NCBI GenBank assembly: GCA_942159475.1
Contig: OW804102.1
Location: forward strand, 28,278,873-28,342,872
From: Sthenelais limicola
Lineage: Eukaryota > Annelida > Polychaeta > Phyllodocida > Sigalionidae
DNA: 64,000 nt
Direction: 5' to 3'
Made by a program: the position numbers and the translations under genes. The notes below the pieces were generated by a model. That model worked only from the letters and a program-made list of their open reading frames with translations. It searched no databases and was not told the origin of the DNA. Positions 22,202-34,512 of this stretch are shown one piece after another; within the stretch, counting starts at the first letter, position 1, and every line of letters starts with the position of its first letter.

Positions 22202-22670
22202 TGTGATGTCAAGATGTGAGTCACAAGTCGCAAACAAGTTCTTTACAAAGGGATTTATTTACAATATCTCTTTGTAGGAATCCTCTGACGTTTGAAGCCC
22301 AATCTGGCTTATAAATATGTTAGCGATGTGTTTTTCTGCAATTTTTGACTGTGTATATGAAAATAAAAACGTTAAAAAATGTATATGTCCCAAATTTCAG
22401 GAAGGTGTAGCAAATATATTCTTGCGTTTTGAAGGTGATCATGTGGAGTATATTTAACTACTTTAATGTTATTCGCCCACCCGGAAATGTGACGAACCCT
22501 TTTTGAAACATAAATATATCAAACATAAAATATAGATACACTTCTTAGATGTCCAAATGTGTACCGCCATTGGTTTTTGTTTGATCTCATCGTATCAAGT
22601 AGTATGATGATATCTCTACATCCATTTTATTTTCGACTTGTGACTAGATGTTATGTAACACATCACACTT
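22202..22670. mobile_element. MITE family C, copy 6 (longest copy)
   Basis: TGTGATGTCAAGATGTGAGT to TGTAACACATCACAC. At 469 bp it contains an extra interior segment around 22300-22380 not present in the other copies. Confidence 0.75.
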
Positions 22671-22970
22671 GAGAAACAAACAGTCATATCCAGGTTCTGT
22701 AAGAATGAAAAAGGGCAAGTCTCGTTTATACTTGGCCTTTTCACATGTTAGTGGTCTGTCTGCAGTCCAAGCTAGGAAGAACACTGGCTCCATTGCAGCG
22801 ATGGTAACCGAATACTTCTAGTGGTTGGGAAATAGGTGGCTACTGACCTAATCCAGAATAACCATAAACATCTTGCAATGCCGAAACTTAAAAGTTGTTA
22901 CACGGATAAGGTGCATGTGTTAGTAGTTGGGATTAAATCACTGGTTAAACTGGCTTTATGGAATTATGGG

Positions 22971-23254
22971 ACATGGAATTATGGGACTAATGGTACAGCA
23001 TAAAATCTATAGAAAACATGCCATATTCAGCATGGACTATTTATCAATGCCCTAATCCATAACACAAGCCTTTATCTTCCGAATCATGCATTTGATTTGC
23101 ATAGATCATCAGTCTATGAAATGATATTGCTGTAAAGAGTCTTACAGTTTGTGATAAAAATGTTGCTGGATATTATTTGTATGTTAGGTATCATCAGAAT
23201 CATCCCAGCATGCACTGTAACAGACATGCGCAGTGGCACATGCAACTCCCCTAT
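22971..23254 (-). mobile_element. MITE family B, 5'-truncated copy
   Basis: From GGAATTATGGGACATGGAAT to AGACATGCGCAGTGGCACAT then GCAACTCCCCTAT. GGAATTATGGGAC is duplicated at the left break. Blocks follow the same order as in 17290-17647. Confidence 0.75.
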
Positions 23255-24116
23255 AGGAATTACATTCTGACCATGGTCGTCTCAGCGCGACATTCAATGT
23301 CTGATCTTTAGCACTTGGTTAAAGGAATATCAACATTGTCTTACTACATGAAATATAGATAACCTATCCTTGTTTTCCGTTAATTGAGATTCTAGATTTG
23401 GAGTTTCACATTTCTAAATGAGAGGGAAAAGGGTTTGTCAGTAGTCCCCCCATCTCCCGTTTGCCCACTCCACATTGCAGTAGTAGAGCTTACCCTGGCC
23501 TCCAAATATATTTCTGTTAGTTGGGTTTGTGCATGAGGTACATTACACGGTCATTAACCGGCTTATGACGGCCAATATCCCTCTACATTGATAGCAATAT
23601 CCATACCATAAAGGTCAAAGTGTCCTTGGGGGATCATATTTAGTGCTATCCTTCATATAGTATTCATCATCATCAAGTTTGGGTGCAAAAGTATGAGTGT
23701 TTCCTCTAGCAGGTCAACAGAAGTCTGTAAAATATGAATGGTTGGATACAGTTTAAACTATCTATTATAGGGGCCATCTTCAGGTTGACCCAAACCAAAA
23801 CATCGTTTTATAGTGCTAAATCTGAATCGTACATGTATTACATTATCTTAGTTTGCATACAGCACAATGGCATGAGCCCAGCCAGGGTATAAGAAGAACA
23901 ATTTCTATCAATTAAGTTAACGCCTGGTCGAGGCACTGTCCAGTTGTCAATTGACCTAATTGTAATCTTTGATTGAAGGGTGGGCGTGGCCTGGTCTCCA
24001 ATACAGGGAACACTTTGGGTGATGAGGGTCGTGGTTGGCTTCATAGCAACCCTTGGTTCCTAATATTATTACCCAGGTTTCGGGTCTAGGTATATACAGT
24101 CACAACAGTGATATTC
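23255..24116. other. Unassigned sequence
   Basis: A minus frame at 23838-24044 is open for 68 codons without a domain. I recognised no repeat family or gene. Confidence 0.4.
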
Positions 24117-24341
24117 CCTATCGTCAGAAAATGTACAGTTCGCCTTCACCAATTTTTTCATATAACCCAAATTCAAAACAGAAATGAGTGTCAAAACGCA
24201 GTTTAGCATGGCCGAAATGACATTCAAGACAATGCCAAATATACTCAGATATACTTAGTATTTATTCCCTTTTAGTCTAATTTAGCAGAATTTACTAAAT
24301 GTGTAAAGTTGCCAATTGTCCATTTTCCAATTGTCTGACAC
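24117..24341 (+). mobile_element. MITE family A, copy (worn termini)
   Basis: The left end is reduced to CCTATCGTCAGAAAATGTAC. The interior TTCGCCTTCACCAATTTTTT and TTTAGCAGAATTTACTAAAT are intact. The right end is TTGTCTGACAC. Confidence 0.75.
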
Positions 24342-24994
24342 ATGAATGCCAGGGAGTAACATACACATGGAATATCTGGCATACTATTCATGTATACTTC
24401 AGGATTATACATAGCAGTTTTCTAGTTTAAGACTTGGCCCAAAGATGGTTTTAATCACATATACGTTCATAAATACATTCTAATATTTTTGTTGGCAAGG
24501 ATGACATTGACAATCATTAGTTCCAAAATTAAAGTAATATTTTCAAACTACTGCGTTTAAATTGTCCACAAACTCTGCATGAACTCTTGTTATATCTAAA
24601 GTGTTGAGTTTTCCACCAGTGTTATATCATGTTTTTAACTTTAGATTATATGTTGAATATTGTAGAAGGAGAAATAAATAGAGTCCGGAGGCTTGAGATC
24701 CCAGGATCCGACTGACTTATTGTATTACCCAAATGATACACATGAGTTGTAGAATGGTCATGGTTGTTGGTGATAGGCTGATACATTTCTATATATGAAC
24801 TCTGATGTTACCTGATCCTCTTACTAGACTTGCATAGTACTGCGATTCATTAATGTAATAAGTAATAGTTAGTGTTAACGATAATTTGGAATATTAATAA
24901 TAATGTGGTTAATCATTGTTATGCAATCATTGTGTAATGTTGCCAAATAGGGTATAACACTTTGCTTCCAGACAGTTTATTCAATGTACTTTTG

Positions 24995-25198
24995 TGGTCC
25001 TGGGTATGACCATGAAGTGCCTTTCTGTCTCTTTTCTTTTCTTTGTCATTCTCTCCCTTCTTCTCTATCTCTATTTCCTGGGTATGATCATACACTGCCT
25101 CCCTCTCAGCTCTCCCGCCCTTGATATAACCATCTTAAATGTGTTGATAAGGGCGTAAAGCAACCAATCTCACTCACTCAACCACTCACTCAATGTAC
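24995..25198 (+). mobile_element. SINE-like family D, copy 1 (family description)
   Basis: The unit runs from GGTCCTGGGTATGACCATGA through a TCTC-rich stretch, CCTGGGTATGATCATACACT, GCCCTTGATATAACCATCTT and GATAAGGGCGTAAAGCAACC to a CTCACTCACTC tail. It is bracketed by TCAATGTACTTTT on both sides (24981 and 25192), a 13-bp target duplication. The length (about 200 bp), duplication and simple-sequence tail fit a LINE-mobilised SINE. No clear A or B box was found, so a tRNA origin is not claimed. Other copies lie at 33.2, 43.0 (reverse) and 63.1 kb. Confidence 0.75.
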
Positions 25199-25246
25199 TT
25201 TTTTGACATTTCAGGTGAGTCCTCCAGTAAGGTGTAATTAATATAA

Positions 25247-25573
25247 ATGCTGTCAGGAGTATTGAGTATGGTATTCATAACGGAGGTATTAAGTAAAGCA
25301 ACTGACGCCGAGACGTACATTCGTAATACACTCAGGAATGGAGTACCTCTCTTGTACATCTCCCTTCATACACCCAGAAGCCATGTACAGAAGAGGAGAA
25401 ATTTAATTCTCAATATTTCAAAATCTGCATTGTACAGAAATAGTTTTCTCTACAAAGCCAAAATAGCCTAAAATGCACTACCAAGGGAAACTCATGAATT
25501 TGAAACAGGAGAAGAACTTAGAAAATATTTAGAAAATATCTATGCTCAAATGTTATGTAAATTTCGAGTTAAA
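25247..25573 (+). pseudogene. Degraded LINE reverse-transcriptase C-terminus
   Basis: The frame is open for 74 codons, then hits a TAG where a Trp is expected, and continues in frame with NALPRETHEFETGEELRKY up to a TGA. The pattern (LLYISLHTPR, then FLYKAKIA-stop-NALPRE) resembles the end of jockey/CR1-type ORF2 proteins, where the RT is followed by a W-N-x-L-P motif and a short tail. The catalytic RT motifs lie further 5' and are missing, as in a 5'-truncated insertion. A 3' UTR with GAAGAATAAAGTATTTTTCA and ATTCAATTC follows (to about 25807). The element is dead. The clade assignment is tentative. Confidence 0.55.
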
Positions 25574-25807
25574 TTGTGAAATCATAATAGTATGAGTATT
25601 TAAATTAAATGATGGTGCTACGTACTTATTTATGTCTTATTTTATACTCTATCTTATCGTGTACTTATTAGACAGTCACTCTCATAGTATAGGTTTCTTT
25701 TTCTATAAGGCTAACGGCTGGAAGACCTGAATAAGCCTGGTTACCCATTTGCCTATCTCATACCTGTGAAACATCAGAAGAATAAAGTATTTTTCAATTC
25801 AATTCCA
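25574..25807 (+). mobile_element. 3' UTR and tail of the LINE fragment
   Basis: AT-rich 3' UTR ends with AATAAAGTATTTTTCAATTC then AATTCC. The TTCAATTCAATTC tail is shared with 26705-26757. Confidence 0.5.
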
Positions 25808-26640
25808 ATTGTCTAGCGTCTGCATATTCTAGCTAAGAATTGTAACGCTACTGATACTTATGCAGTGGAGGGCATTTGCAAACGAGGAAAGGTCCTGAAA
25901 CATCAGGGTCAACGTGTCCTTTGAAATAACGGGAGTAACTCACAATACACCCATGCCAAGAGAGAATTGCCTTTTTTGACCTATATAATGCCTTAGGGGA
26001 AGCAGCAAAGTTATATCCCACAACAAAAATCATTTCTGCAATACTTCTTTGCATCGTAGCTTATAGTATCTGCAACATCTTTTGCAGATATCAGATTATC
26101 TGGGAACTATTATTAAAGTTTTCCAATCTTTTAACAACCTCAGACCAACATTTGAAGCAGTCGCGAAAAGCAATTTTGACATTAACCCTTAACAATGGTC
26201 ATGAGAAAGCAGGTCAGGATTTCAGTGTAGGGCAAAACCTAATAAATGAGAGCGTTGGGCCATTAGGGTGCAGGCCCAATACATTAAGTGAGGCCATATA
26301 CAGGGCTTTCTAATCAGCAATGGCAGTCAATGAAGTCTTATAACCAGCTCATGCCTCAGTGTAGGAATTCATGCTGAGCTGCTCTTATCTCTCTATCAAT
26401 CAATTGAGTAGATCTAATGCCTGCTCCTCTGATAAGTATTTAAAAATAGATATCTATACTTATCTAATTTCCCACTTATCTGGCATGTTTTCAGGTGTAA
26501 ACTATGCTTTTATCTAGACCGGCTAGTGAATTGGTAACTTACAACAATATTCAAAACGATTTGTGTTTCCCTATATTATTAATTCAAGAGCAAGGGAATA
26601 CAATGGAAAATCGCCTATACGATCAAAACATCCTTTAAAT
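25808..26640. other. Unassigned sequence
   Basis: A 68-codon minus frame (25848-26054) has no recognisable motif. Nothing else was identified. Confidence 0.4.
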
Positions 26641-26757
26641 TCAAGTGTAGATATTTGATGCATTTCCCTGCTGATGCATTTCATTGGCATTTATAATGTA
26701 ACTGCTATGATATTTATGACAAATAAAAGATTTTTCAATTCAATTCAATTCAATGCC
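26641..26757 (+). mobile_element. LINE-like 3' tail with (ATTCA)n
   Basis: GACAAATAAAAGATTTTTCA is followed by ATTCAATTCAATTCAATGCC. The upstream words CCCTGCTGATGCATTTCATT then GGCAT recur exactly at 28176-28200, so a segment of the same repeat is also present there. Confidence 0.5.
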
Positions 26758-27965
26758 ATTAGGTTTCAATTTCAGGCCCAAATTCCACGGACTTACACAT
26801 TAGATGATGCATTGAAAATAGGGTCAATTTAGCGCAAGTGTAATAGTAGATGGTTAATTACATGTATACTGTGTTGTTTAGGCCATACCTTACAGCAAAT
26901 AATAGTATAACAATCACATTCACTTGTAGCTTTCTTTTTTTATTTCATTTAAAGGTCTATAGTATATTTAACGGTGATAAACAAAATAGGCACTGTTCAT
27001 CGCGTTTTCAAGCGTTGCCTTAAAATAAGCTCTATGAAACACGTCTATTCCCTCTACTAATTATACAAAGACATCACAAGAGCATACATACATTTGAGCA
27101 CTAAAACATCGCTCCAACAACAAAATCTCTTCACATATCTGACAACCAGAAGCATTCATCATTCTAGGTACATTAATCAACTCAAGAAAAACATATCAAC
27201 GTATCAACAATACATGACCATATTAGTTATCAAGTCATTTAAGACTAATCATTTAGTTGAAATACTAGTTATTCAACTTTAATCTAATCTGTTCATTTCG
27301 TCATTATATTCCCCCCCCCCGCCCTTTTATTTTGGCAATGAATGAGCGTATGTTGTCCTCGTTACGTGTGCTCTCAGGCAAACTGTTTCACATTACCTTG
27401 CCTTTATAGAAAATGTTACTGTGAGTTTTTGCTCTCTTTGCTGTTCTAAGTTTGAATAAAACTTCCCTTCTATTTCTTATATTAGGGGCCACATTATCCA
27501 CTTGCTCGTATTCATTTCACCGGGCGCTCTTATTCTAGCACAGCTCTTAGTCCTCTAGACAAATAAAACATACATAATGTTATATCCTATAAGAGTCCTT
27601 AACATTTTACTATTCACTTAATGTTATTTGGACTCCATCTTTGTCTCCTTTCATTACCATTCATTCATTACAATCTGCCCCCCGAGAAGCTATAAGCTAT
27701 ATGGAAACAGCCAAGGCACTAAAGCAATTCCTAGCATCAGACATTAACCGTCCACGCATCTCCATCTCCTCAATAATGAATGAATGTTTTACACCCAACC
27801 CCGAAAGATGATGCAAACGGAACGACCACTATCACACCCATCAACCTACGATAAAATATTCACCCTACGACCAGTGAGCTCAGTGAACTGAGCCAATCCA
27901 TTAAGCTACCCCGATCCGTTTGCAGCGATTTCTCTGATAGTTGGCTGCAATTGTGGTTCTACATA
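26758..27965. other. Unassigned AT-rich sequence
   Basis: A poly-C run lies at about 27311. No gene or known repeat was recognised. Confidence 0.4.
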
Positions 27966-28080
27966 AGAGAGAGGGAGGGAGAGGGAGAGAGAGAGGGAGG
28001 GAGAGGGAGAGAGAGAGGGAGGGAGAGGGAGAGAGAGAGGGAGGGGGAGATAGGGGGCAAGGGAGGGAGAGGGGAGAGAG
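27966..28080. repeat. GAGAGGGAGGGA minisatellite
   Basis: The plus strand is almost purely purine; the higher-order unit is about 24 bp (GAGAGAGAGGGAGGGAGAGG plus four). Runs of G-rich blocks on one strand make it a candidate for triplex or G-quadruplex structure. The overlapping Arg/Glu/Gly frame (27951-28139) is an artefact. Confidence 0.85.
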
Positions 28081-28393
28081 ATCTGGAATTCTTAAAGGGG
28101 GTAATTGATGGTCCTTTTAGACGAGGGGAGAGAGGGTAAATAGGTTTTGACCCCTCTATCCAAGCCCAATCCTAGCCCTGCTGATGCATTTCATTGGCAT
28201 AATCAGGGAGGAAATTGGACGTTTCGGAAAAGGTCTCAAGATCTAGTAGTACACACATGGAGGTATTTGTAACCGTCAGCAGGAACATCCGTCTAAACCT
28301 GAATGACTTACATTTGTCATGCTTTGTGTCTCTACCCCATGGGTGGTGGGTGCTTTATGAGCACTTCCCCGCTGCCATGGTTCTCTGTACTAA

Positions 28394-28590
28394 TATGTGA
28401 TGTGTTCCAGGAAAATTAGTCACAAGTCGTACCACTGATATTTTTCTAAGTGATTTATTCACAGGATCTCTTTGGTGGAATGTTTTCATTCTTGGAGTAT
28501 CTAGTGCATGAAGATGTATGAATACATAAACAAAATTTGAAGACAGTGTATCAAATGTATCTATGCATTTCTAAGGTCATCGTATACAGT
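28394..28590. mobile_element. MITE family C, copy 7 (3'-truncated)
   Basis: ATGTGATGTGTTCCAGGAAA and GTCACAAGTCG at the left are followed by the AAGACAGTGTATCAAATGTA and TAAGGTCATCGTATA blocks. The right half is absent. Confidence 0.75.
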
Positions 28591-28592
28591 AT

Positions 28593-29530
28593 GACAAAAT
28601 GACATATATACAGACATGCACAGTGTACACTGGATGTTACAATCAGTGGAGTTCATTTACATGTAAGGATAATTGGCTCACGGGCAAAATAATTCAATAC
28701 ATAATAACCATGGTCTTTCACCCACTGCTGGGTCTAGCTACACTCTAGGAATCAAAGCTATGAATGAATGAAAATAAATAAAAGGTACACAAAACTCTGT
28801 CGCCAGAACGTTAATGCTACTGGTGCGGTGTGGGTGGGATTTGTAGTTTAATGTGATTGTTTGGTTAGAGCAGCTTGTAAATGAGATGAAAATGGTCGTA
28901 TTAAATCAAATATAAACTAGCACTGCACCAACGATTTCGAAATTTCGATAGAATAAAAACCTTTATAGTAGACCACAGACAGAGGGAATTACATAAACAC
29001 AACTATTTTCCCTGATAAATGGCAAATGTGTTAAAAACGTCGGCCCACTCCATAAATCAACCCCACAGCTCCTCTCAATGTTTTGTTTTGGGTCGTCTTT
29101 CCTCACTTATATCTTTACGGACATTTAAAAGAAGACCTAATCCACGTTCATGAATACGCTAAACTTCCTAAAGAAAATCAACACTCCATTAATGAGAATA
29201 ATATATATATATATAGTGACCTTTAATAGCCATATGCCGAAATAATGCAACAATTAATGATACGAGTTATATTTCCATACTTGTTCAGCTTATCCCCCAG
29301 AATCTCACTCATCACACCAGTGTCACAAATGAATGTTATTCAATATGTATCACCTTGTCCTAATTTTAGGGACGGTGTCCACACGAAATGTATCATTTCG
29401 CTAGCGTTTACACCTACTCTACACGCAACAATATAGCTTGAAGAGAGAAGCAATGAACTTAGAAATGTATCTCTGGAAGTAATGTATTTAATTACCCTGT
29501 CCCATGCGATTCTATTTGTTTGAATTCTGT
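28593..29530. other. Unassigned sequence
   Basis: It includes a short (TA)n at 29203-29217. Frames around 29245-29660 overlap on both strands and are not supported as genes. Confidence 0.4.
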
Positions 29531-29566
29531 GGCGCATATATATATTATATATAATATACATGCGCC
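29531..29566. repeat. GGCGCAT palindrome with AT core
   Basis: GGCGCATATATATATTATAT is followed by ATAATATACATGCGCC; the 36-bp segment is self-complementary except for two positions. It would extrude as a cruciform. Confidence 0.6.
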
Positions 29567-30651
29567 TGTTATGATATAGTAATAATAAGAAATAAAATTG
29601 GCAATTGTTCTTACATAGGCCTACCAATGGTAATATGGACATAACGAAAAGGATATACAACTTAAATAGTCTCTGAACAACATGCCAGTCGTGTCGTGGC
29701 AGCTAATGCTCTCGGAGAATAAGATGTCTCTGGGGAGGAACACCTCCCAACGTTTAAAATGCGCTGCACCAAGGACATGAAAAGAGTCTTGATGTCTTGG
29801 GCTTTATTTATGAGTGCAACTTTCTAAAAACACCCATAGCTGATCGCGTTGTAACACCTTTCCCCTAACAAGGAAACACTCTTATCTTGCACCACTTTCA
29901 CAGTGAAACTTTCTATAGATCAACAGTTGAGAATAAGAACCGGAAGTAGAATGTTGATGGTTTACCACAGGAAATTACTTTTTTGCGGGCGTATCGGGCG
30001 GCGTGGAGGCGTGGAAGGGTCGATGTGGAGCAATATTTCCACAGTAACTTTGCCATTCTGACTGTACAGTATTTGTTATCCGCCTCTGGCTTATAATCTT
30101 TTCTTCACAATTTCAGTGTAGGATTATATTGTCAGTTCTGATACAACTCTTCAGGATAGTCAATGATTTGATCATTTCCCAGGCCAGTAAATGTAAATTT
30201 ACAGAGTGGTATATATACGTGTATATTGAACCATGTTGTGTTTTATTGTCTTTCATGCCATTCAGCAATGAGTACCTGAAAACCACCATGGTGTTTGATG
30301 TTCACTAAACTAAATAGATCCCTCGCTCCCTACAGCCCTCAGCTGTTGTGTTATCTGTAATGTGCCCTCTGCTTTTGGCATCAGGCACATGTCCATTCAT
30401 CACACCGTGGAATATGCAATTCTAATATATGTTCAACCCACATACATAAAAGAAAAATGTGTATGAAACTTAAATTCCAAACCTCTAATACTACCCCCGT
30501 AGGAGACTATTTGCAGTGCAAACCATGTGTTATCAAAACATATTTGTCGTGGCCATAATCTATTGATATGGTCTATAACACAGCAAGAATTGTGGGTAAT
30601 TTGTATACGGGTCCCTGGACAGCCTAGCTTTCAGATAGAGGTAAGAAAGGC
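29567..30651. other. Unassigned sequence
   Basis: Somewhat GC-richer near 29690-30050 without a domain-bearing frame. No repeat family matched. Confidence 0.35.
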
Positions 30652-30663
30652 GGTCACGTGACC
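30652..30663. promoter_or_regulatory. Palindromic E-box GGTCACGTGACC
   Basis: A perfect 12-bp palindrome around CACGTG, the preferred site of USF, MITF/TFE and SREBP-type bHLH-zip factors. A CCAAT-like ATTGG lies about 20 bp downstream. No transcription start can be placed. Confidence 0.35.
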
Positions 30664-31196
30664 TGGCCTACTTGGGTGATATTGGAGGTATTTTACCCAC
30701 TTACGGACCTCTGAGTCGCTCCTAAATATAGAGCGAGTTTAAGCAATATAGCTCCGCTTGTGGCCGATATACAAACCAATATGAGCAACTCTAGCCTATA
30801 TTTAGCGTGGACCTTTCAGGATTGGGGTAGACCCGAGGGAGATCTAGCCCCTCCCCAACTGAGTATAGTTAAACACTGTGTTAATTATACAAACCATATG
30901 TTGTAACGTGTAAACCAATAATCGGAGAAAATATTAATTGAATTTTGTATTTGCAAGATATTAATACAGATTTAATATTGTCATTATTGATTATCAATGG
31001 GACCAATCAATATTATACGGATTCATAGTCAGTTACATGTCAGAAACATGTGACTGGTTTCATGATAGCCTGATATGAGTGTATACTCAGTTATATTGCT
31101 TTGTATTAAAGTGATATACAGATAAAGTGTTCCTATTCATAGATATCGTGGCTAGCATAATGGGAATGCTTTATTCTTCACCAGCGCACGCAGTAA

Positions 31197-31596
31197 TATG
31201 CCATGTGTTAGAGGAAAATGAGTCACAAGTAGCAACAACTGGATTTTGAGATATCATCATATTTGAAAGGATGAGATCAAGCCGATTCCAGTCATAGTAA
31301 ACAGTCGGACATCTAATAAGTTATTTTATATTATAAGTTTCATATATTTTTTTTTTTAAAGAAAAAAGTGTGACATTTACTAGTAAAGTAGCTCAATATA
31401 CTCTATAGGATGACTATTGAAATGAATGGATATACTTTATAACCTGTCTTGAAATTCGGTAGTAAATCTATTAATGCTACAGACAGCGTTAAGTACCCCA
31501 AAAATGAGAACATTCGCACAAATAATTCCAGTTAATAAAACCCAACTAAATATCAAATTTGAGACTTGTTACTGATTTCTGTATCCCATCACATAT
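31197..31596. mobile_element. MITE family C, copy 8 (inverted order)
   Basis: GCCATGTGTTAGAGGAAAAT and GAGTCACAAGTAGC, then TTGAGATATCATCATATTTG, show the reverse order of interior blocks relative to copies 1-3. The right end is GACTTGTTACTGATTTC to CATCACATATA. Confidence 0.75.
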
Positions 31597-32374
31597 ATTT
31601 TACCCCCCCCCCCCAAAAAAAAACAACAACAAAAAACAACAACAAAACCCCCCCAAAAAACCATGCAGATTTATTCTTTAAGTAGTTTCAGCAAAACCTA
31701 AGATCTGATTCAGTCCCCTTCCCGCCCGGACCACGAGGGCCCCTCTCCCGTCAACCTGCAGTCAGCGGTTAGGAAGGAGTCGTAACCTATCTTTACCACC
31801 CATGCAGCTATAAGGACGAACTGCCATCTTATATAACCGTTTTACTTTCTTTTCAATTTCCTATCATAGTGGTTGCTGATAATATTACCTAAGCTCGCTT
31901 CGTACCATACATAAAAAGAACTCAGCTTATCGGGACAAATATCAGACTTGAAAATCATGACAGAGCCATAGCATGGGTCGAGTATAAGACCATACTCGAA
32001 ATAAGACCATACTATACTGTACTGTATTCGCATTTCTTTCATTTCCCTGACATGTGTAGCTATAAATATGTAGTACTTCTTTACGAATATTTGAGGGTTT
32101 TTGTGTGTGTTCTTGGCATTGTAAAAGCTGTGGTCTTGAGGTAACAAACTTTCTTTGTGCCAAACCATGAACATGTTTCCTCCCGGCTCTACCTCTAACA
32201 TGCACTCTCACGCCACCTAGTGGCTTATCATAGTCAGAACCAGTGCGTCGGCACATGTTGTTATAAATGCCCACATCTCTGAAGGAAATAGTGCAAACTT
32301 AACCAAACAGTTTGTGTATTCTGACATTCTGAATAATTCTAATAACACTTCAGACATAACAGGGACATATATAT
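31597..32374. other. C-run/A-run low complexity and unassigned sequence
   Basis: Positions 31603-31663 combine poly-C with AACAACAACAAAA runs. Two overlapping minus frames (31842-32274) are open without a domain or agreement on frame, so I do not call a gene. Confidence 0.4.
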
Positions 32375-32575
32375 GGGTCTGTTCGTCAAAAATGTACAAA
32401 GGTCCTTCCCAAATCCTTTCTAATAATGGCCCTTATAGCAAAAGAGAAGATCAAAATACAGTTCAATCTAAATGGACAGATATTTTGAAACAAAGCAATA
32501 TTAAATATATTCAAATATATCTAGTACTTACCCTTTTTTTTGTCTATGTTAAAAAGCTAATCCTAATTAATTGTC
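32375..32575 (+). mobile_element. MITE family A, strongly diverged copy
   Basis: The left end GGGTCTGTTCGTCAAAAATG and interior CAAAATACAGTTCAATCTAA are recognisable. The right TIR has decayed. Confidence 0.6.
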
Positions 32576-33077
32576 TTAATTCAACTAATGCTACATTTTA
32601 AGTTTTCTATTGACCTTCAACTACGTGCTCCGGCCAGACTAAAGAAGCTACTTACAATTTCTGTCTCTATCTTCAGTGATTTGTAGATAAATTATTTGTA
32701 TTGGCCACCATATAATTAATTGGGTAAAATAACTGTAGCGGTTCTATAGCAATCCCAATGCCATCCTCCACTTATCCCTACTGGGGTTCTACGAAACGGT
32801 TTTTCATCCTCATGTTGAGATAGATATTTTTGATATTTTGAAAACAGATATATTGTGAAATGAAACGAGGTGCCAGTAATTGAATATTGTTTGGACGTGC
32901 CCAATAAGTATTCAATTACTAGTACTGAGTTCCATTCACTATTTATTATATGCCCCTAGCATTGATATATATAGGTTGACATATAAATTCTTGTTTTTGG
33001 TTTTGAATCTTCATAAAGTATCTAAAACATAAACGAAAACCCAATTCGAATTTTTATCACACACATCCGATACAGAT

Positions 33078-33133
33078 ATTTGTATTGTACCCCACTTATC
33101 ACACCTCTAAGACGTAGTGCGAATATAATAAGA
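33078..33133. repeat. Short dispersed repeat related to 34513-34598
   Basis: ATTTGTATTGTACCCCACTT ... CACACCTCTAAGA ... GCGAATATAATAAGA has a counterpart at 34513-34598, where a 10-bp tandem array interrupts it. Confidence 0.4.
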
Positions 33134-33153
33134 ATGAATATAAGATTACTTTG

Positions 33154-33403
33154 CACAGGTCTATTATATTCAATCTGATTAAATTCGCATTCCATTTCTA
33201 TTAGTGGTCCTCGGTAAGACCTTAAAGTGCCTTTCTGTCTCTGTCTCTGTCTCTCTCTCCCTTCTTCTCTATCTCTATTTCCTGGGTATGATCATAAACT
33301 GCCTCCCTCTCAGCTCTCCCGCCCTTGATATAACCATCTTAAATGTGTTGATAAGGGCGTAAAGCAACCAATCTCACTCACTCACTCACTCACAGGTCTA
33401 TTA
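33154..33403 (+). mobile_element. SINE-like family D, copy 2
   Basis: The element lies between two copies of CACAGGTCTATTA (33154-33166 and 33391-33403). It carries about 40 bp more at its 5' side than copy 1 (TATTCAATCTGATTAAATTC), then GGTCCTCGGTAAGACC, and ends in CTCACTCACTCACTCACT. Confidence 0.75.
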
Positions 33404-33513
33404 CAATGCATGCTTGGATAAATTTAGTTTAAATATGACAGACACGTATTTCTGGTAGAAGGAACGCCAAAACAACATTTCATCCACAACTGGCTCCTTT
33501 AAAAATGTCCACC

Positions 33514-33608
33514 TACACTCTGTTTGAGACCTACTTAGAGTAAACATCAAAGCGACCCGATGGTAACCCTACGGCAAGCCGCTCCAAGTAGATCTCAAAT
33601 AGAGTGTA
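33514..33608. repeat. Foldback, 26-bp arms (TACACTCTRTTTGAGA)
   Basis: TACACTCTGTTTGAGACCTA then CTTAGAG at the left pairs with CTCCAAGTAGATCTCAAATA then GAGTGTA at the right, with a few mismatches. The centre of about 40 bp is GC-richer. No other copy was found in this window. Confidence 0.6.
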
Positions 33609-34374
33609 CTTGATCAGTTACTATACTATGTACATAGATGCTATAGGCCTATGTATGCAGTTCCCATGCATTGTCCTAAAATCCTCTACAAGTCCAACTC
33701 CTTCTCAAGTTCAAAAGAAAAGTGATGCGAGGCCTCAATTTACTAAGAAATATCATGGCACACGTGCCAAACTTTAATAGAAAGAAATATGAGATTAGGT
33801 GCTTTCTTCATTTTTGTCAATGTTCTGGGATATAAAGTATCTCGCTGACTGAAACACAGTAGTTTATATATGTATACGGGTTAGAACACCTTGCAATGAT
33901 GCTAGGGGGTGTAATTGATGTAATAGTCAAATCTGCTAAATCCACATAAGGTAGAGTATGAGAGGGTGGAGAGGGTGGGGGAGTGATTGGACACCTTCTG
34001 AGCCAATGGCTTTCCCGACCCTGAGAGGGTGGTTGGGGGGAAGAGAGTGTGGTCAGTGTTTGGAATGACTGCGCTATATCAGTATATGGCTTTCCACGCC
34101 ATGGAGTAGCATCAATTGTGAAAAACAATTATGTTTTATGACGATTATGTGCCACCTTCAGATTTATTCTGCACATCCAATAGTTAACATATAGGTTTGA
34201 ATGGAACTGCGGAGGTAACGTCAGAGCTATGTGTAGACAACTAGTTTACATTTTTATTTTATTTCGGGGAAGTGCACAAATGTTTACTTGGGGGCTGTTT
34301 GTTGACATGCTGCTATGACAATATGAGGTGCACATTTACACACCTGAGGAGCATAATTTATGTACATAAGCATC

Positions 34375-34409
34375 CTGACGAAGGTCAAATGCAGACCGAA
34401 ACGTACATC
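34375..34409 (+). ncRNA. Degenerate hammerhead-ribozyme-like core
   Basis: The order CTGACGA, GGTC-loop-GACC, GAAAC, then ACGTACATC matches the catalytic core of a type-I hammerhead (CUGANGA, stem II, GAAA, stem III, UH cleavage site). Type-I hammerheads with very short stem III are known from Penelope-like retroelements. Against it: one extra A sits between the core and stem II, stem III is imperfect, and I see no stem I pairing. I read it as a decayed retroelement remnant or a look-alike. Confidence 0.3.
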
Positions 34410-34512
34410 GCCCCAAAGAATTAAACCTCCTTCAAATACAAATATCTGTGTCCCTTCGAGTTTTGAGACGTCTCAATTATTTAGAATTTTATTGTAATAG
34501 TACGATAAAAAC

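Noticed and set aside
27951..28139. Arg/Glu/Gly-rich frame
   Set aside because: It reads through the GAGAGGGAGGGA minisatellite.
31842..32274. Minus-strand frames of 119 and 110 codons
   Set aside because: Two different frames overlap, neither has domain similarity, and the region lacks splice signals at sensible places.
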